This document shows, piece after piece, positions 11,699 through 21,616 of a stretch of 64,000 nt of DNA. The notes beneath the pieces were generated by a model. It was not told the DNA's origin. It made no database searches and saw nothing but the letters and a program-made list of their open reading frames with translations. A program made the position numbers and the translations under genes. Where the stretch lies: NCBI GenBank assembly GCA_025093985.1, contig JACAAK010000001.1, positions 2,356,001 to 2,420,000 of the forward strand. The letters are read 5' to 3'. The number at the start of each line of letters is the position of its first letter. Position 1 is the stretch's first letter. The DNA comes from Calvatia gigantea (lineage: Eukaryota; Basidiomycota; Agaricomycetes; Agaricales; Lycoperdaceae).

Positions 11699-12283
11699 AG
11701 GAAGCAGTGAGGGGTAGATGAGGAAGGTGATGGATGTCATAGATCGATGATAGAGACAAGAGGGGGGAGAGGGTTCAAGGTTCATTTCCCGTTACAGAAA
11801 AAGAAGGCTGAATATCGAGGGATCTTATTTGAGATCATTGGTACATGATACCGTGTGGTCTCATACAAGGAACTAGGAGAGTGTATGCCGCATGTTGTGT
11901 GATGCGAAGGGGAAGGGAAAAGACTAGCCACATAGTGGTTCTGAACGGATTTGAGTCTGTTTCAAGTAACTCTTTCAACGGTTCAAGTATCGATTCAAGG
12001 AACGGGCCATCGTTGGACGATTGCCTTACTAGGAAGGTTCACAGCCACGTGTTTGGCTTCCCCAACGCAAGCCGACATTCTTCCAAACATTGACTTTGAA
12101 TTCAATTTGTCACAACTCGTTCCTTCTTCTGCTGCACTCACATCTCTCTTCCTCCTTACTCATCCCCTCCGACCCTTCGTATGTATTTATTTCTTTTCCT
12201 TTTTAAAATTATTTACATGTCCTTTTTGTTGCTACTAGTTTACGCTGAATCCCCCTTCTCCGTTTTTCGCTTATCCTACCACC
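11699..12283. promoter_or_regulatory. Upstream region of the Sec7 gene
   Basis: 585 bases between the flavin-reductase stop and the Sec7-gene ATG. The part near 12100-12280 is rich in pyrimidine runs, as is common upstream of fungal starts, and the start has a CACCATGGCC context. No other element is recognised. Confidence 0.35.
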
Positions 12284-15200
12284 ATGGCCGAGCAAGACTC
12301 GCAGCCATCCAGGGCTGAGCAACGTCAGCTTGCAGTCGAAAGGCTCAGACGTGCAGCTTCGTTGCCGCGAATGAAGGATGGCCGGCGACCTCCGATGCAT
12401 GTAGAAGCCGTTAGCGAGAGCGAGAAACCATCCTCCAGTACTCCAGATGCAACACAGTCTCCGCCTCAATCACCCCCTCCCCAGGATATCTCCCCCCCTC
12501 AAGAACCTGCAAATGACAGAGAGCAGGAGCAAGAACCCGCTGATCCAGAACTCGGTCAGGATGTTGAAGAACGCACATTATCTCCGGGCCCTCCAGGTCG
12601 GTCCAGGCGCCGCTCACGATCTCGGTCCCGCTCGAGGGGCTCCAGGGACTTCAAGAACAAGGCTCGAAACACCCAGTCTCCCGTACCACCTACCGGAGAT
12701 TCTTCACAGGAAGACGAAGAACCCCCAATCCCAATACCACCACCCATCGCAATACCTGTCCTTCCTCCACTACTTTCCCCTATACCCAACCATCTCGCCG
12801 CGTTCCACCAATCCCACTTTCTGCGATCACCTACACCCGATCCCTCTATGTTTTACCCACATCCAACGCCAATACCTCTCCCAACGCTTGAAGCCCTTCA
12901 GAAGGGCTTATTTCGTTCCAATAGTGCAAGCAGTCCAGCTGCAGGCCGAAGACAGGCCTTGGCCAAGCTCACTGGTGGTGCTGATAACTATGACCCTTAC
13001 CCTTCAACGACACCGACTCCCCCGCCTTTCGGCGGCGGTCTCTCACGGAATAATACTGTCTCGGGAGGTGAACGCAGTGCCGTTCGTCAGGCACTTTTTA
13101 CCCGATTGAACAATCGCATCGCAAAAGAAGCCGAGACCGAGGCGAGTGGTGCTGAGGATAGAAGGGGGCTATCGCCTGCCCCGAAACGACGTCGACGGCG
13201 GTCTCGCGGGAACTCACTCAGTGCCAATGCTACCAACGTTGGAATATCCGATTCTGATCCCAGCACTACATCTGCGGATATACCTGTGCCACCAAACCCG
13301 TTCCATCATCGTCCACCGGATGGTTTAGCAGAACAACGTGCGCAATCAGCGACGCCTATCCAGACGTCAAGTCGGAACCAAAGCAATGAGCATATTTCGG
13401 AGATGCCACCAGGTATGGCGGACGCTGCAGAGAACGTTAGTTCAAGACTATCCAAGCCTACGCGACGGCGGAGTGTAGTAGTGGAGGATGATGATAGGGA
13501 GGTAGAAGTTCACGGGAAGGAAGTGAACGACGAGGAGGAAGATGGTAGGAGATGAAGAGCAAAGGGAAGAGGAAGAGGAGGTTTCACAGCAGCAACCTCT
13601 TGGCTACGCAGGGCCGCCAGCGACACCCCCTCGACCATTACTCCGCGTGCCACACTCTTCAGACGCCCCTTCTCATATGTCCACCGATTCAGGGACAGGG
13701 CATAGTGTGATGGACTTGCCAGTTTACCTTAAGCAACGAGTCCCTTCTAGAAATGACATATTCCCTACAAGTCCGTTTACTACTCCACTCAAGGAGAAAG
13801 CCTGCGGAAGAGGAGGAGGAACAAGTTTTATACCATCCTCCCTATCGCGCGAGAACCCCTTACTCTGATATTCATACCGACGTACATGGGAGAGAGATTA
13901 GCTGGTTTGGTGATCCAGGCATGTATTCCTCTTCTCCTTCGCATATCTTCCCCGAGTTGCTAATAGAAGATCTTTCAGTTCCCATCATGATTGAGAGCGA
14001 CGATGATGAGGAAGATGGTGAAGATGGCGTAGCTGAGGATAATGATATCCCAACCCTTGGAACGGAAGAACCTGAAGAAGAGAACGGGACCTTTGAAGAA
14101 CCACCTCTGTCACCGACGTCGTCTGAGCCACCAAACAAGGACGGGCCATTTTTTCCTGAAGTTCCATCTCAAAGCAGTGTTCTTATCGAGTTGGAGCGCT
14201 CTCCCGAAATACCCGCTCAACAACCGTCTTCCCAACCTCAAGCTGCTCCCGCTGATGAATCGAGGATGTCACCACAATTGTTCCCTGCCCGACTTTCAGT
14301 TGCTTCCAGGATCCAAGGCAGTGACAAGTCACCTCTGACTGGAGATGAATGGGAAGAGCAATCATCATCAACCAAACGCAATGGCGACCATTCATCGCCG
14401 AGCACCTGGGAAAAGGTCAAGGGCGTCTTTAGGGGTGGCCGTCGTTCACGTTCAAACAGCCTGGCTACAAGGGAACGACGAGACAACGTTGATTCGAGCG
14501 TTAGTAGGGAAAGTGGTGCGAGTTTGACGAGCGCGAATAATGAGAAGGCTGTTGAAGGATCTGGACAGCGGCAGCAGCCTATACAGGCCCCGCCATTGAT
14601 GCAAACACCCTCGGCTTCTGCCTCGATACTATCACTCTCGCCTCATACGCATGTCCCTACACGCGGGGGAGCCTCACCGATACCGCCTGCGACGAGCGCT
14701 GATCTGGCGAGATACCAGAGTGTGAAGCTACTTCCCTTCCCTGGCCTGAATAAGTTAGAGGAACAGCGGAATAGGTCGAGAGCTGCCGGCGTGGCATCGC
14801 AATCGTCGCCTGATGTTTCCGCTAGCGTTATGGACGAGGACCAACCGCCACTTTCCGCCAGGTCATACAACAACACTCCAGCACAGACCCCAGATCCCCA
14901 GAGGGAGAGGAAATTGTCACACCAGGCATCAGATTCTAGGTTGTTGCCCAAGTTCAATGAATCTGGCAATGGCGTTCCAATCAGCCCCTCATTGATGATG
15001 ACGCCCTCAACATCACAAGGAGAATACATTGATGTGGCACCTTCGCCAGCGTCCTCGCATAATGGGAAGATTTCGAAGCTACCGATGACCTTGCCGGGAG
15101 TGAAACAGTGGCTAAGCAAGAATAATAAGAAGCTATTTTCTTCGTCTCTTCCTGCGCAGACTTCAGGCTCGCCAGGTTTGGGGTCAGGTTCCGGCTCTAA

Positions 15201-17577
15201 CGCGATTGCGACAACCGAATCTCCAGGAACTGAAAAAGGCAAGAACGGACACAAGAAGCCGTCGTTGTCGGATTTGTTGAAGCGGAGAGGAAGCGACATG
15301 GGTACAGATTGGGAAGAGATCGGGACAACTCCCCTCAGCGCAAATGGAGATTTTTCATTCACGCCGCCACCGCCAAATCCTTCTGTGAACGTGGCAACTG
15401 CCATGGTCAAACCAACATCCTCGTCATCATCCTCAGATACCAATGAGAAAGTGCCCCTGAATGATACCACGAACAAGTCGGTTGCGCACACCGACACTGA
15501 GAAAACACCGAAAGCGAAGAAGCTTAGCCCTCTTGACCTGCAGAAACCCCAATACCTTCACATAGATGATTCCCCTTCCCCTTATTCCAACCTTCCTTCG
15601 CGTTCTGACCCTCTACTTTCACCAACGCCCGATCCTTCCTCATCGCTAAGCGATTACCCTCTCCGCTCAACGTCGCAATCATCATCTTCCAACTCATCCC
15701 AGTATTCAGTTGCTCCCCAGAGTTCGGTGGTCATTGACCGGCTAGAGGAAAACTTGGTCCGCGGTTCAAAAAATCCTCCCTTCCTGGCCTCTATCATTGA
15801 CGACACTCCCCGGAAACCGGTGTTCACATGGCCTGTGTACCAAGTCGTCAACCAGAAGACAGTCAAGGACCGCTTCCTCTTCTTATTCAATGATCTTTTG
15901 GTCATCGCAAAGCCGGTACTCTCGCCTCACGAGAACCTCGTCGAGTTCAAGGCCAGCGCCCCGGACCGTCAGTTTATCGTAAAAAACGTGGTGTTGCTGA
16001 AGGATATACGCTTTACACCCGGGCGAACCGACCCCACGCCAAGAAGTCCTTCACAAAGGGAACAACAACCCTCCAAGAACAGCGCGATTAAAGGGTTTGT
16101 GGCCCAGTTTTCGACGGACCCAGAGTTTGCGGTGAAGTCCTTGTTGATGAAAAACAAAGTCTTGGAGGATTCTATGAAGCTTGGACAATTCATTTTCCAG
16201 ACAACGGAGTTGAATAGAGCGCGAGTTGGGGAGTTCTTGGCGAAGAAGATGCACAGACAAGAGTTGGACGCGTACTTGAAATGTTTTGGTTTTATCGGCG
16301 TAAGGGTGGATAGGGCGTTGCGAGCGTTTTTGTTTTCATTGAACGTGCCAGTGCAAAATTCCTCGGCATTGGACGGCCTGCTGGATGCATTTGCTGGACG
16401 ATGGTATGAGGCCAACGCGAGGTTTGTTGCCTACGACAAGAACATGGCGGGTCGGCTTGTGCGCGCATTGGTCAGGTTGAATATGATACTCCATGGCGAT
16501 CTTGCGGAAACACCTGGGCCGACAGGATACCCGATAGATGATTTCCCTATCAGAGACTGGGTGGAACTTTTGAGGCGAGCGGATCCAAGACAGCTTCTGC
16601 CAAGCGACCTCCTGGAGGACCTTTATGACTCCATCCGGCAAGAAAAACTATGCCAAGCACGTTGTTCCAATGCTGGAGGCCCGCCCACTCAACTAATTAC
16701 CATTCGCAAACCTGTCCCTTCTCGGTTGACGTATAAGTCTCGATCCGACCCCATTATACTCCGAATTCCCGCCCCCGATCCTCACCTCACGATTCACCTG
16801 GAAGGCCAAGACCTTCAGTTTGACCCTCCCATCCTAAATTTCACCAAGTCCTCAGAGGCGTCATTCCGGATCATAGGCAATGAACTCGGAATGAAAACCA
16901 TGATTATGTGTCGGTATGGAGCGAGCGCACTCAAGTATAACGGTCTCCCGCTCAGCAGCACATTGGTTGTGGAGCGTGCGTTCATGCGCAACACATTCCA
17001 GATTGCATTCACTGACCATCGTGAGGTGAAGAGGAGATATATGTTCAGTGTTGCTGACCCTGTTTGGGCATTGAACGTGCGCACGTCAATTGAGCAAGCT
17101 TCGTCCACATCCCCTTCCAATCTCTCTGCATCCACCGACGCCGCCAAGTTCCTAAGAGTCGCCGAGCAGGTAGCTTTCAAGGTTCTGCAGCGGACACTTA
17201 TCGAAGGCCGCGACGCCGTCCGTTTGAATGGACTGTCGGCGCAGAATGGTCACATACCAACGACAAAGCCTGTAGCGAATGGCAATTCAAACACCTCACA
17301 CGCAACAAGGCATGTTCGGTCAAAATCTCGAAGCCAGCTCTATCGCCATGATGCTGGCCAGAACGAACTGGACCTTAGCTATGACTCATCAAGCTACAAT
17401 GACTTCCGGGATAGTGACCTCAGTGGTACTAATGGTGACGAAGTTGAGCAACTCATCGGGCCAGTGTGGTCAGGTGAAGAGCTCCTGACTCAATGCCAAC
17501 AAAATAGCACAATACCCCTGGTACTGTCTCTTCTTCAAGTCGGAGTCCTCGGCAAGGATGCTCTCAGTTCCTCATAA
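12284..17577 (+). CDS. Sec7/PH-domain protein (ARF-GEF-like), degenerate Sec7 active site
   Basis: Sec7 proteins activate ARF GTPases on Golgi and endosomal membranes. The N-terminal ~800 residues are disordered and rich in Ser, Pro, Glu and Arg. A PH-like stretch (TWPVYQVVNQKTVKDRFLFLFNDLL) lies near 15825-15905. The Sec7 domain follows at about 16130-16660, with TELNRARVGEFLAKKM, FGFIGVRVDRALRAFLFSLNVP and DAFAGRWYEAN. A second PH-like module (LTIHLEGQDLQFDPP to the MFSVADP stretch) is at about 16790-17090. The segment that normally reads LPGEAQKID here reads VPVQNSSALD, so the catalytic glutamate is missing. The reading frame changes twice between 13541 and 13800; introns at 13545-13611 and 13705-13750 would keep phase but have weak signals. 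The Sec7 call is firm, the exon model there is not. Confidence 0.75.
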
Positions 17578-18073
17578 TATTGGGTTCGGTTGTTTCGGGT
17601 GCGTACGAAAATCTATGCTGTAGACAATACCCTGACTTCTCTCTCCCAGTAAATGCATGTCGCACATTCTAGTCTCTCATTCAATTCACCCTACAAGTAA
17701 ACAGTACACTTTCATCTCGCCACTTCAATTGTTAGATATGCTATCAGGGTTTTATTGCCTTCTTTTTATGCTCCTCTTTCTTTTTAATATGTAACACAGA
17801 GCCCTTCACAATCGCTTTGTTTTTCCCTTTTCATCTATCCTACCCATCTTTTTCTTTTATGAAACTATCTAGTCCCTGTCAATATATGCTTTGCGTGTTT
17901 CAGGCCACTCTTGTCATGTATGCGGTTCTTTGTAATTTAGGATAGATCAAGCAATTGCAGCTGCGAAGGAAATCAATATGTCTGTCGCAAGTTCACTCCC
18001 AAAGTATATATATCTCATTTTGCATACTGGGCCGCAGGAGCGGAGATGACAAGGGTCTGAAAGGTGATGGGGT
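17578..18073. other. 3' region of the Sec7 gene
   Basis: About 500 bases, AT- and pyrimidine-rich (many TTTTCTTTT runs at 17760-17860), consistent with a 3' UTR and terminator of the gene before it. No gene seen. Confidence 0.4.
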
Positions 18074-18448
18074 TTAGGGTTTCTGAGGCGAGTGGACAAA
18101 GCACAATGGCACCCCTTCTACCACTCGGAAATCATGAGGAGAATCAGATGAGGTTGAAGACGGGGCGCCGCCTAATTGGAATTCCTTCAAGTCAACTAGT
18201 CGGATAGAACCGAGTCCTACCAGCGGTGGTCTCACGGACAGCAATTGGCCTCCTGCAGGAGTTAATATGAGACATGCCAGGTTGGCGATAAGATGGGTAT
18301 AATAGTGGCGAAGCGAAAGCTTGACGCTTAGGATATTGAGAAGAGTTCGCAGATATGAAGTAAACTTCGACCAAGGCCCTTCAAGGCGTGTTTTAACGCA
18401 TTGGGTAGGTAGGCGTTGAAGTCGTTGTGCATAACACCCGTTGGCTTC
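18074..18448 (-). CDS. Unassigned coding-like open frame (possible 3' exon or gene remnant)
   Basis: The minus strand has a frame open for 124 codons, from just after a TAG at 18449-18451 to a TAA at 18074-18076, without an in-frame ATG. Its second half reads like protein (GGQLLSVRPPLVGLGS, RLVDLKEFQLGGAPSS, then HDFRVVEGVPLCFVHS). A strong acceptor (ATTAACTCCTGCAG) lies inside it at about 18255-18273. Splicing from the overlapping frame with KPTGVMHNDFNAYLPN and KHALKGLGR to this acceptor keeps phase. It could be the last exon of a small unrecognised gene, a decayed gene, or chance. No family is recognised. Confidence 0.3.
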   Translation of the reverse strand, partial: EANGCYAQRLQRLPTQCVKTRLEGPWSKFTSYLRTLLNILSVKLSLRHYYTHLIANLACLILTPAGGQLLSVRPPLVGLGSIRLVDLKEFQLGGAPSSTSSDSPHDFRVVEGVPLCFVHSPQKP

Positions 18449-19136
18449 CTAAAATCTGATACATAATCGGGCCTCAGGCACCAGGAGGCGGTCTTCTCTG
18501 CGAGGAGGAGCGACTGTTGATTGAATCCCTCGTATTGAGGGCCCCTGCGCAACTGCAAGACCTGATAAAAAGCCGTTCAAATGAAAACAGGCCACCATCA
18601 ATCATCTGCATCATCGCATGCTGTGCGCAAATAAAACTAATCTCTCGTCATCGTGTTGAACACCCGATGATCAATCTATTGAGCCTCGAGTTTGGGGCGG
18701 CTCAGGGAAGTTTAACTAGGGGTGCTCGATGCAATGTGGTGGCTGACCTAAATATGAAGCAAAATTTGGCGTTACGGGATACAGACCCAAAGGCCACGGA
18801 CCCTGAGGGCCTTCAGGCCGAACGGGTGGTGGGGCATTTGATGTCTAAACTTAGGGTCGTCCAAGCTAAATGTGCGTGTGTGCTGCATGTGTCAAAAACA
18901 CGCTGTTCCAATGTGTCCACCGACTCTGTAACATAACCACCTTACGATTAGCGAGAATACATATAATCTGGGGTTGTCTAGCTATCAGCGCTTGTGTTAT
19001 ATGATCTTCAAAGCACTCCGGGCGAGCACTTGAAAACCTTTCCTTCCCCGTTATTCGCCGGCATCCTGGCTGAGCTTGGTGTTCAACACATTATTTCTTC
19101 AGATATTCACGGATTTTTCTTGGGCGATTAGGCGCC
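18449..19136. other. Intergenic stretch upstream of the coiled-coil gene
   Basis: About 690 bases. The minus strand may hold upstream exons of the open frame at 18074-18448. The + strand open frame at 18517-18936 shows no domain and is not supported. The last ~150 bases are presumably promoter. Confidence 0.3.
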
Positions 19137-20258
19137 ATGGCCACTTATGCCCCACACACGCGCCATACATCCACAGAGCAGCTCTATCACCACCCATCAC
19201 AGACCCCGCCTGTGTACCGCTATGATAGGCAAACAAGGCGACCACCATTCCCCCGCGACGGGACACCCACCCCAACCCTCCGAGGAAGGCCTGGGATGGT
19301 TTCCCAAAGTCATTACCAGCGAACTGTTTTCACAGAATCTGCATGCCCATACCATGAAATGACGCAAACTTATGCATGGGTCCATCAACAAGAAAATATC
19401 CAAAAGGAGCGGAGTAAGCAAGATAAGAAGACGCGGAAATGGGTTTTCGAGCAGCGGTCGCTCTCCCCTGGGAGTACCTTGCGGGGCAAGGATGATTTTC
19501 CACAGGCTTGGGAAGAGAAGACACGAGGCCAGATGTGGGAGGAGCTGGTTTATTCTTATGAGCTGGAAACGGATCGTTGGAGGAAGCAGGAGGAAGAAGC
19601 CAGGCGCCTCGCAGCAGAGAGGGAGAAGGTGAAGGCTCGCTATGTCCAAGAAGAGCTCAGGCGGCTCGAGGCCCAGATGCGATCTAAACGAGAGGCGGAG
19701 AGGCAGAGGATGGTGGAGGAACGGCTTCGAGTACAAATGGAGGCTCGGGAGCGAGACCAGAAGGAACGCAGTAGGGCACGGAAGGCAATCGCCGATGCGT
19801 GGCAGAGATATGAAAACGGTTGGGAAATGTTGGGAAATTCAACTACTCCTCTATGTTTCGCCGATATTCCTTGGTTGACGAAGTCAGTGCCTACGGGACC
19901 ATCCGACATCACACCGTCTACCGTCGTTGGTCTCCTCTTGTCTCCCTTTCACTCGCCTCAACAAACACGAAAGGAACGTATTCGCAACGCGCAGTTACGG
20001 TGGCACCCGGATCGGTTCCTGAGGTTGATGTCACGGGTGAGAGAAGAGGACAAGAAGGTTGTGGAGGAGGGTGTCGGAATTATTGCTCGCTGCCTCAACG
20101 ACTTGATGTCGAAGGAGAAGACTACCATACGTTCAGTGAGTACTCATGATTTCTTGATTTGACTACGTGCTCATTAGCATCGTCATGATATAGAGGACTG
20201 GTTCCTTATGAAAGGCGAAGGTATCTGCGCAGGAAGTTACGGTAAAAGACCTAGCTGA
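19137..20258 (+). CDS. NFKBIL1-like coiled-coil protein
   Basis: A 359-residue protein from two exons, 19137-20135 and 20178-20258; the 42-base intron starts with GTGAGT and keeps phase, and the short second exon ends in KGEGICAGSYGKRPS. The N terminus is basic and Pro/His-rich. Residues ~140-225 form a charged coiled coil rich in Arg, Glu and Gln (REKVKARYVQEELRRLEAQM). The C-terminal block ERIRNAQLRWHPDRF followed by a helix with IIARCLNDLMSKEK resembles the WHPDKF block of NFKBIL1-type proteins; it is J-domain-like in look but lacks a clear HPD helix pair. The cellular role is unknown here. The start ATG follows GCGCC and is the first in frame. Confidence 0.55.
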
Positions 20259-20474
20259 GGAGTACGACATCAGGTCGAAAAGTCTAACTGGAAGTACTCT
20301 CAGAAGTGTAGATTTGTGTATTACATGTATTACTAGCTGTCATATTATTTGCAAGCTGACATTGATGTTTGACTTTGTTATCTTTAGAAGGCAATGTCCT
20401 CTGTCGGGCCAAAATGTGAGTTTGCTTCGTCATTCCGCAATTTCCTACCGGCATCCTTACCGTGAAGAGAAGAA

Positions 20475-21379
20475 ATGCTCGCTCGTTTTACGCGTCTTCC
20501 ATTGCGCCGATGCATTCACACCCAAGCCTCACGTCCGCAACAAACCAGATTTCTGCGGACGGCCCTCGGATTGTCAGTCGCAACAGTTGCATTCCTCGCC
20601 TCGCAGTCACTCTCGGACCCCATTAGGTTGGACAGTCCTGCAAAGTCACAGTGTCCGTTTTTGCTTCAATAGTCCAGTATATCTCGATACCGATTAAATG
20701 TTCTCTCTAGCTATGCACAGACAGACTACCTCACCTGGTGCTCCTGCTAAAGTTTCCGGGTCGTCACCACCGTCAGACTCTACCTCGGAAACATTCCCAA
20801 ATTCTGAACTTGAACCTTCATCAGAACGCTCTACATCACCTAGACCTACCAAAGATGACTCCAAGACGTCGAGCACCAAACTAGGCGAAGCTAGTAAACA
20901 ACCAGTGGAAGAGGGGGGAGAGGGAGATGCAGGAGAAGGCTCTGGGGACGGCGGGTCCGGTGGTGCATTCAATCCCGAAACTGGCGAAATTAACTGGGAT
21001 TGCCCATGTCTTGGGGGAATGGCTCATGGTCCGTGTGGTCCGGAGTTCCGAGAGGCATTCTCGTGTTTTGTCTTCTCTGAGCAAGAACCCAAGGGTATCG
21101 ATTGCGTGGAGAAGTTCAAGGCAATGCAAGACTGCTTCAGAAGACACCCAGACGTATATAGCGATGGTTCGTATGCTCGTCTGGTTCTGTGCTCGTAAGG
21201 CTAATCGTCGTCTATCAGAAATCATGGATGACGACGAAGAGGAGGCTGCTGCTGCCACTCCAGAGTCTGCGCCTGCTGCAGCTAAATCAGAGGAAATTTC
21301 CTCATCGAATGACGCAACCGCGCCGTCAGACTCAATACCCCAACATTCCCAGACACCGCCCAATGCTACTTCGTCTTAA
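20475..21379 (+). CDS. MIA40: Mitochondrial intermembrane-space import protein MIA40
   Basis: MIA40 (CHCHD4) is the oxidoreductase receptor that imports and oxidises cysteine-rich proteins in the mitochondrial intermembrane space. Exons 20475-20650, 20721-21166 and 21219-21379 give 260 residues. The N terminus is Arg-rich with no acids ([12 protein letters not shown]), followed by a hydrophobic anchor ([14 protein letters not shown]), as in fungal membrane-anchored Mia40. An acidic Ser/Pro/Gly linker leads to the core with the redox CPC motif ([10 protein letters not shown]) and two CX9C pairs: [15 protein letters not shown] and [15 protein letters not shown]. The tail is acidic ([10 protein letters not shown]). 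All six conserved cysteines are present. A likely client, a twin-CX9C protein, is encoded at 25551-25931. Confidence 0.93.
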
Positions 21380-21616
21380 TGGCCCATTAGGACCTTCATT
21401 TGCGCAAAATTTACCTAGAGGTTTACCGGGTGCTTTGCCAGGTGCATTGATAGACGACCCCTTATCCTTATACTTGCTATCTCCACTCACTTCACAATTT
21501 TTAATACACAATGATCCTAATACCAACAGACAAAGAACTACATCCAGGAATACGGAATACAAGAGGTATATCTGCAACAGAGGCACACAAGTGGGCATGC
21601 AACATCCAAACATAAG

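Noticed and set aside
12447..13109. 220-codon + strand open frame in another frame of the Sec7 gene
   Set aside because: It overlaps the long disordered N-terminal frame and reads as a His/Pro/Leu-rich shadow.
14643..15497. 284-codon minus-strand open frame
   Set aside because: It lies antisense to the continuous Sec7-gene frame, in low-complexity coding sequence; it has no domain of its own.
18517..18936. 139-codon + strand open frame
   Set aside because: No motif, no supporting splice pattern, and overlapping a more coding-like minus-strand stretch.
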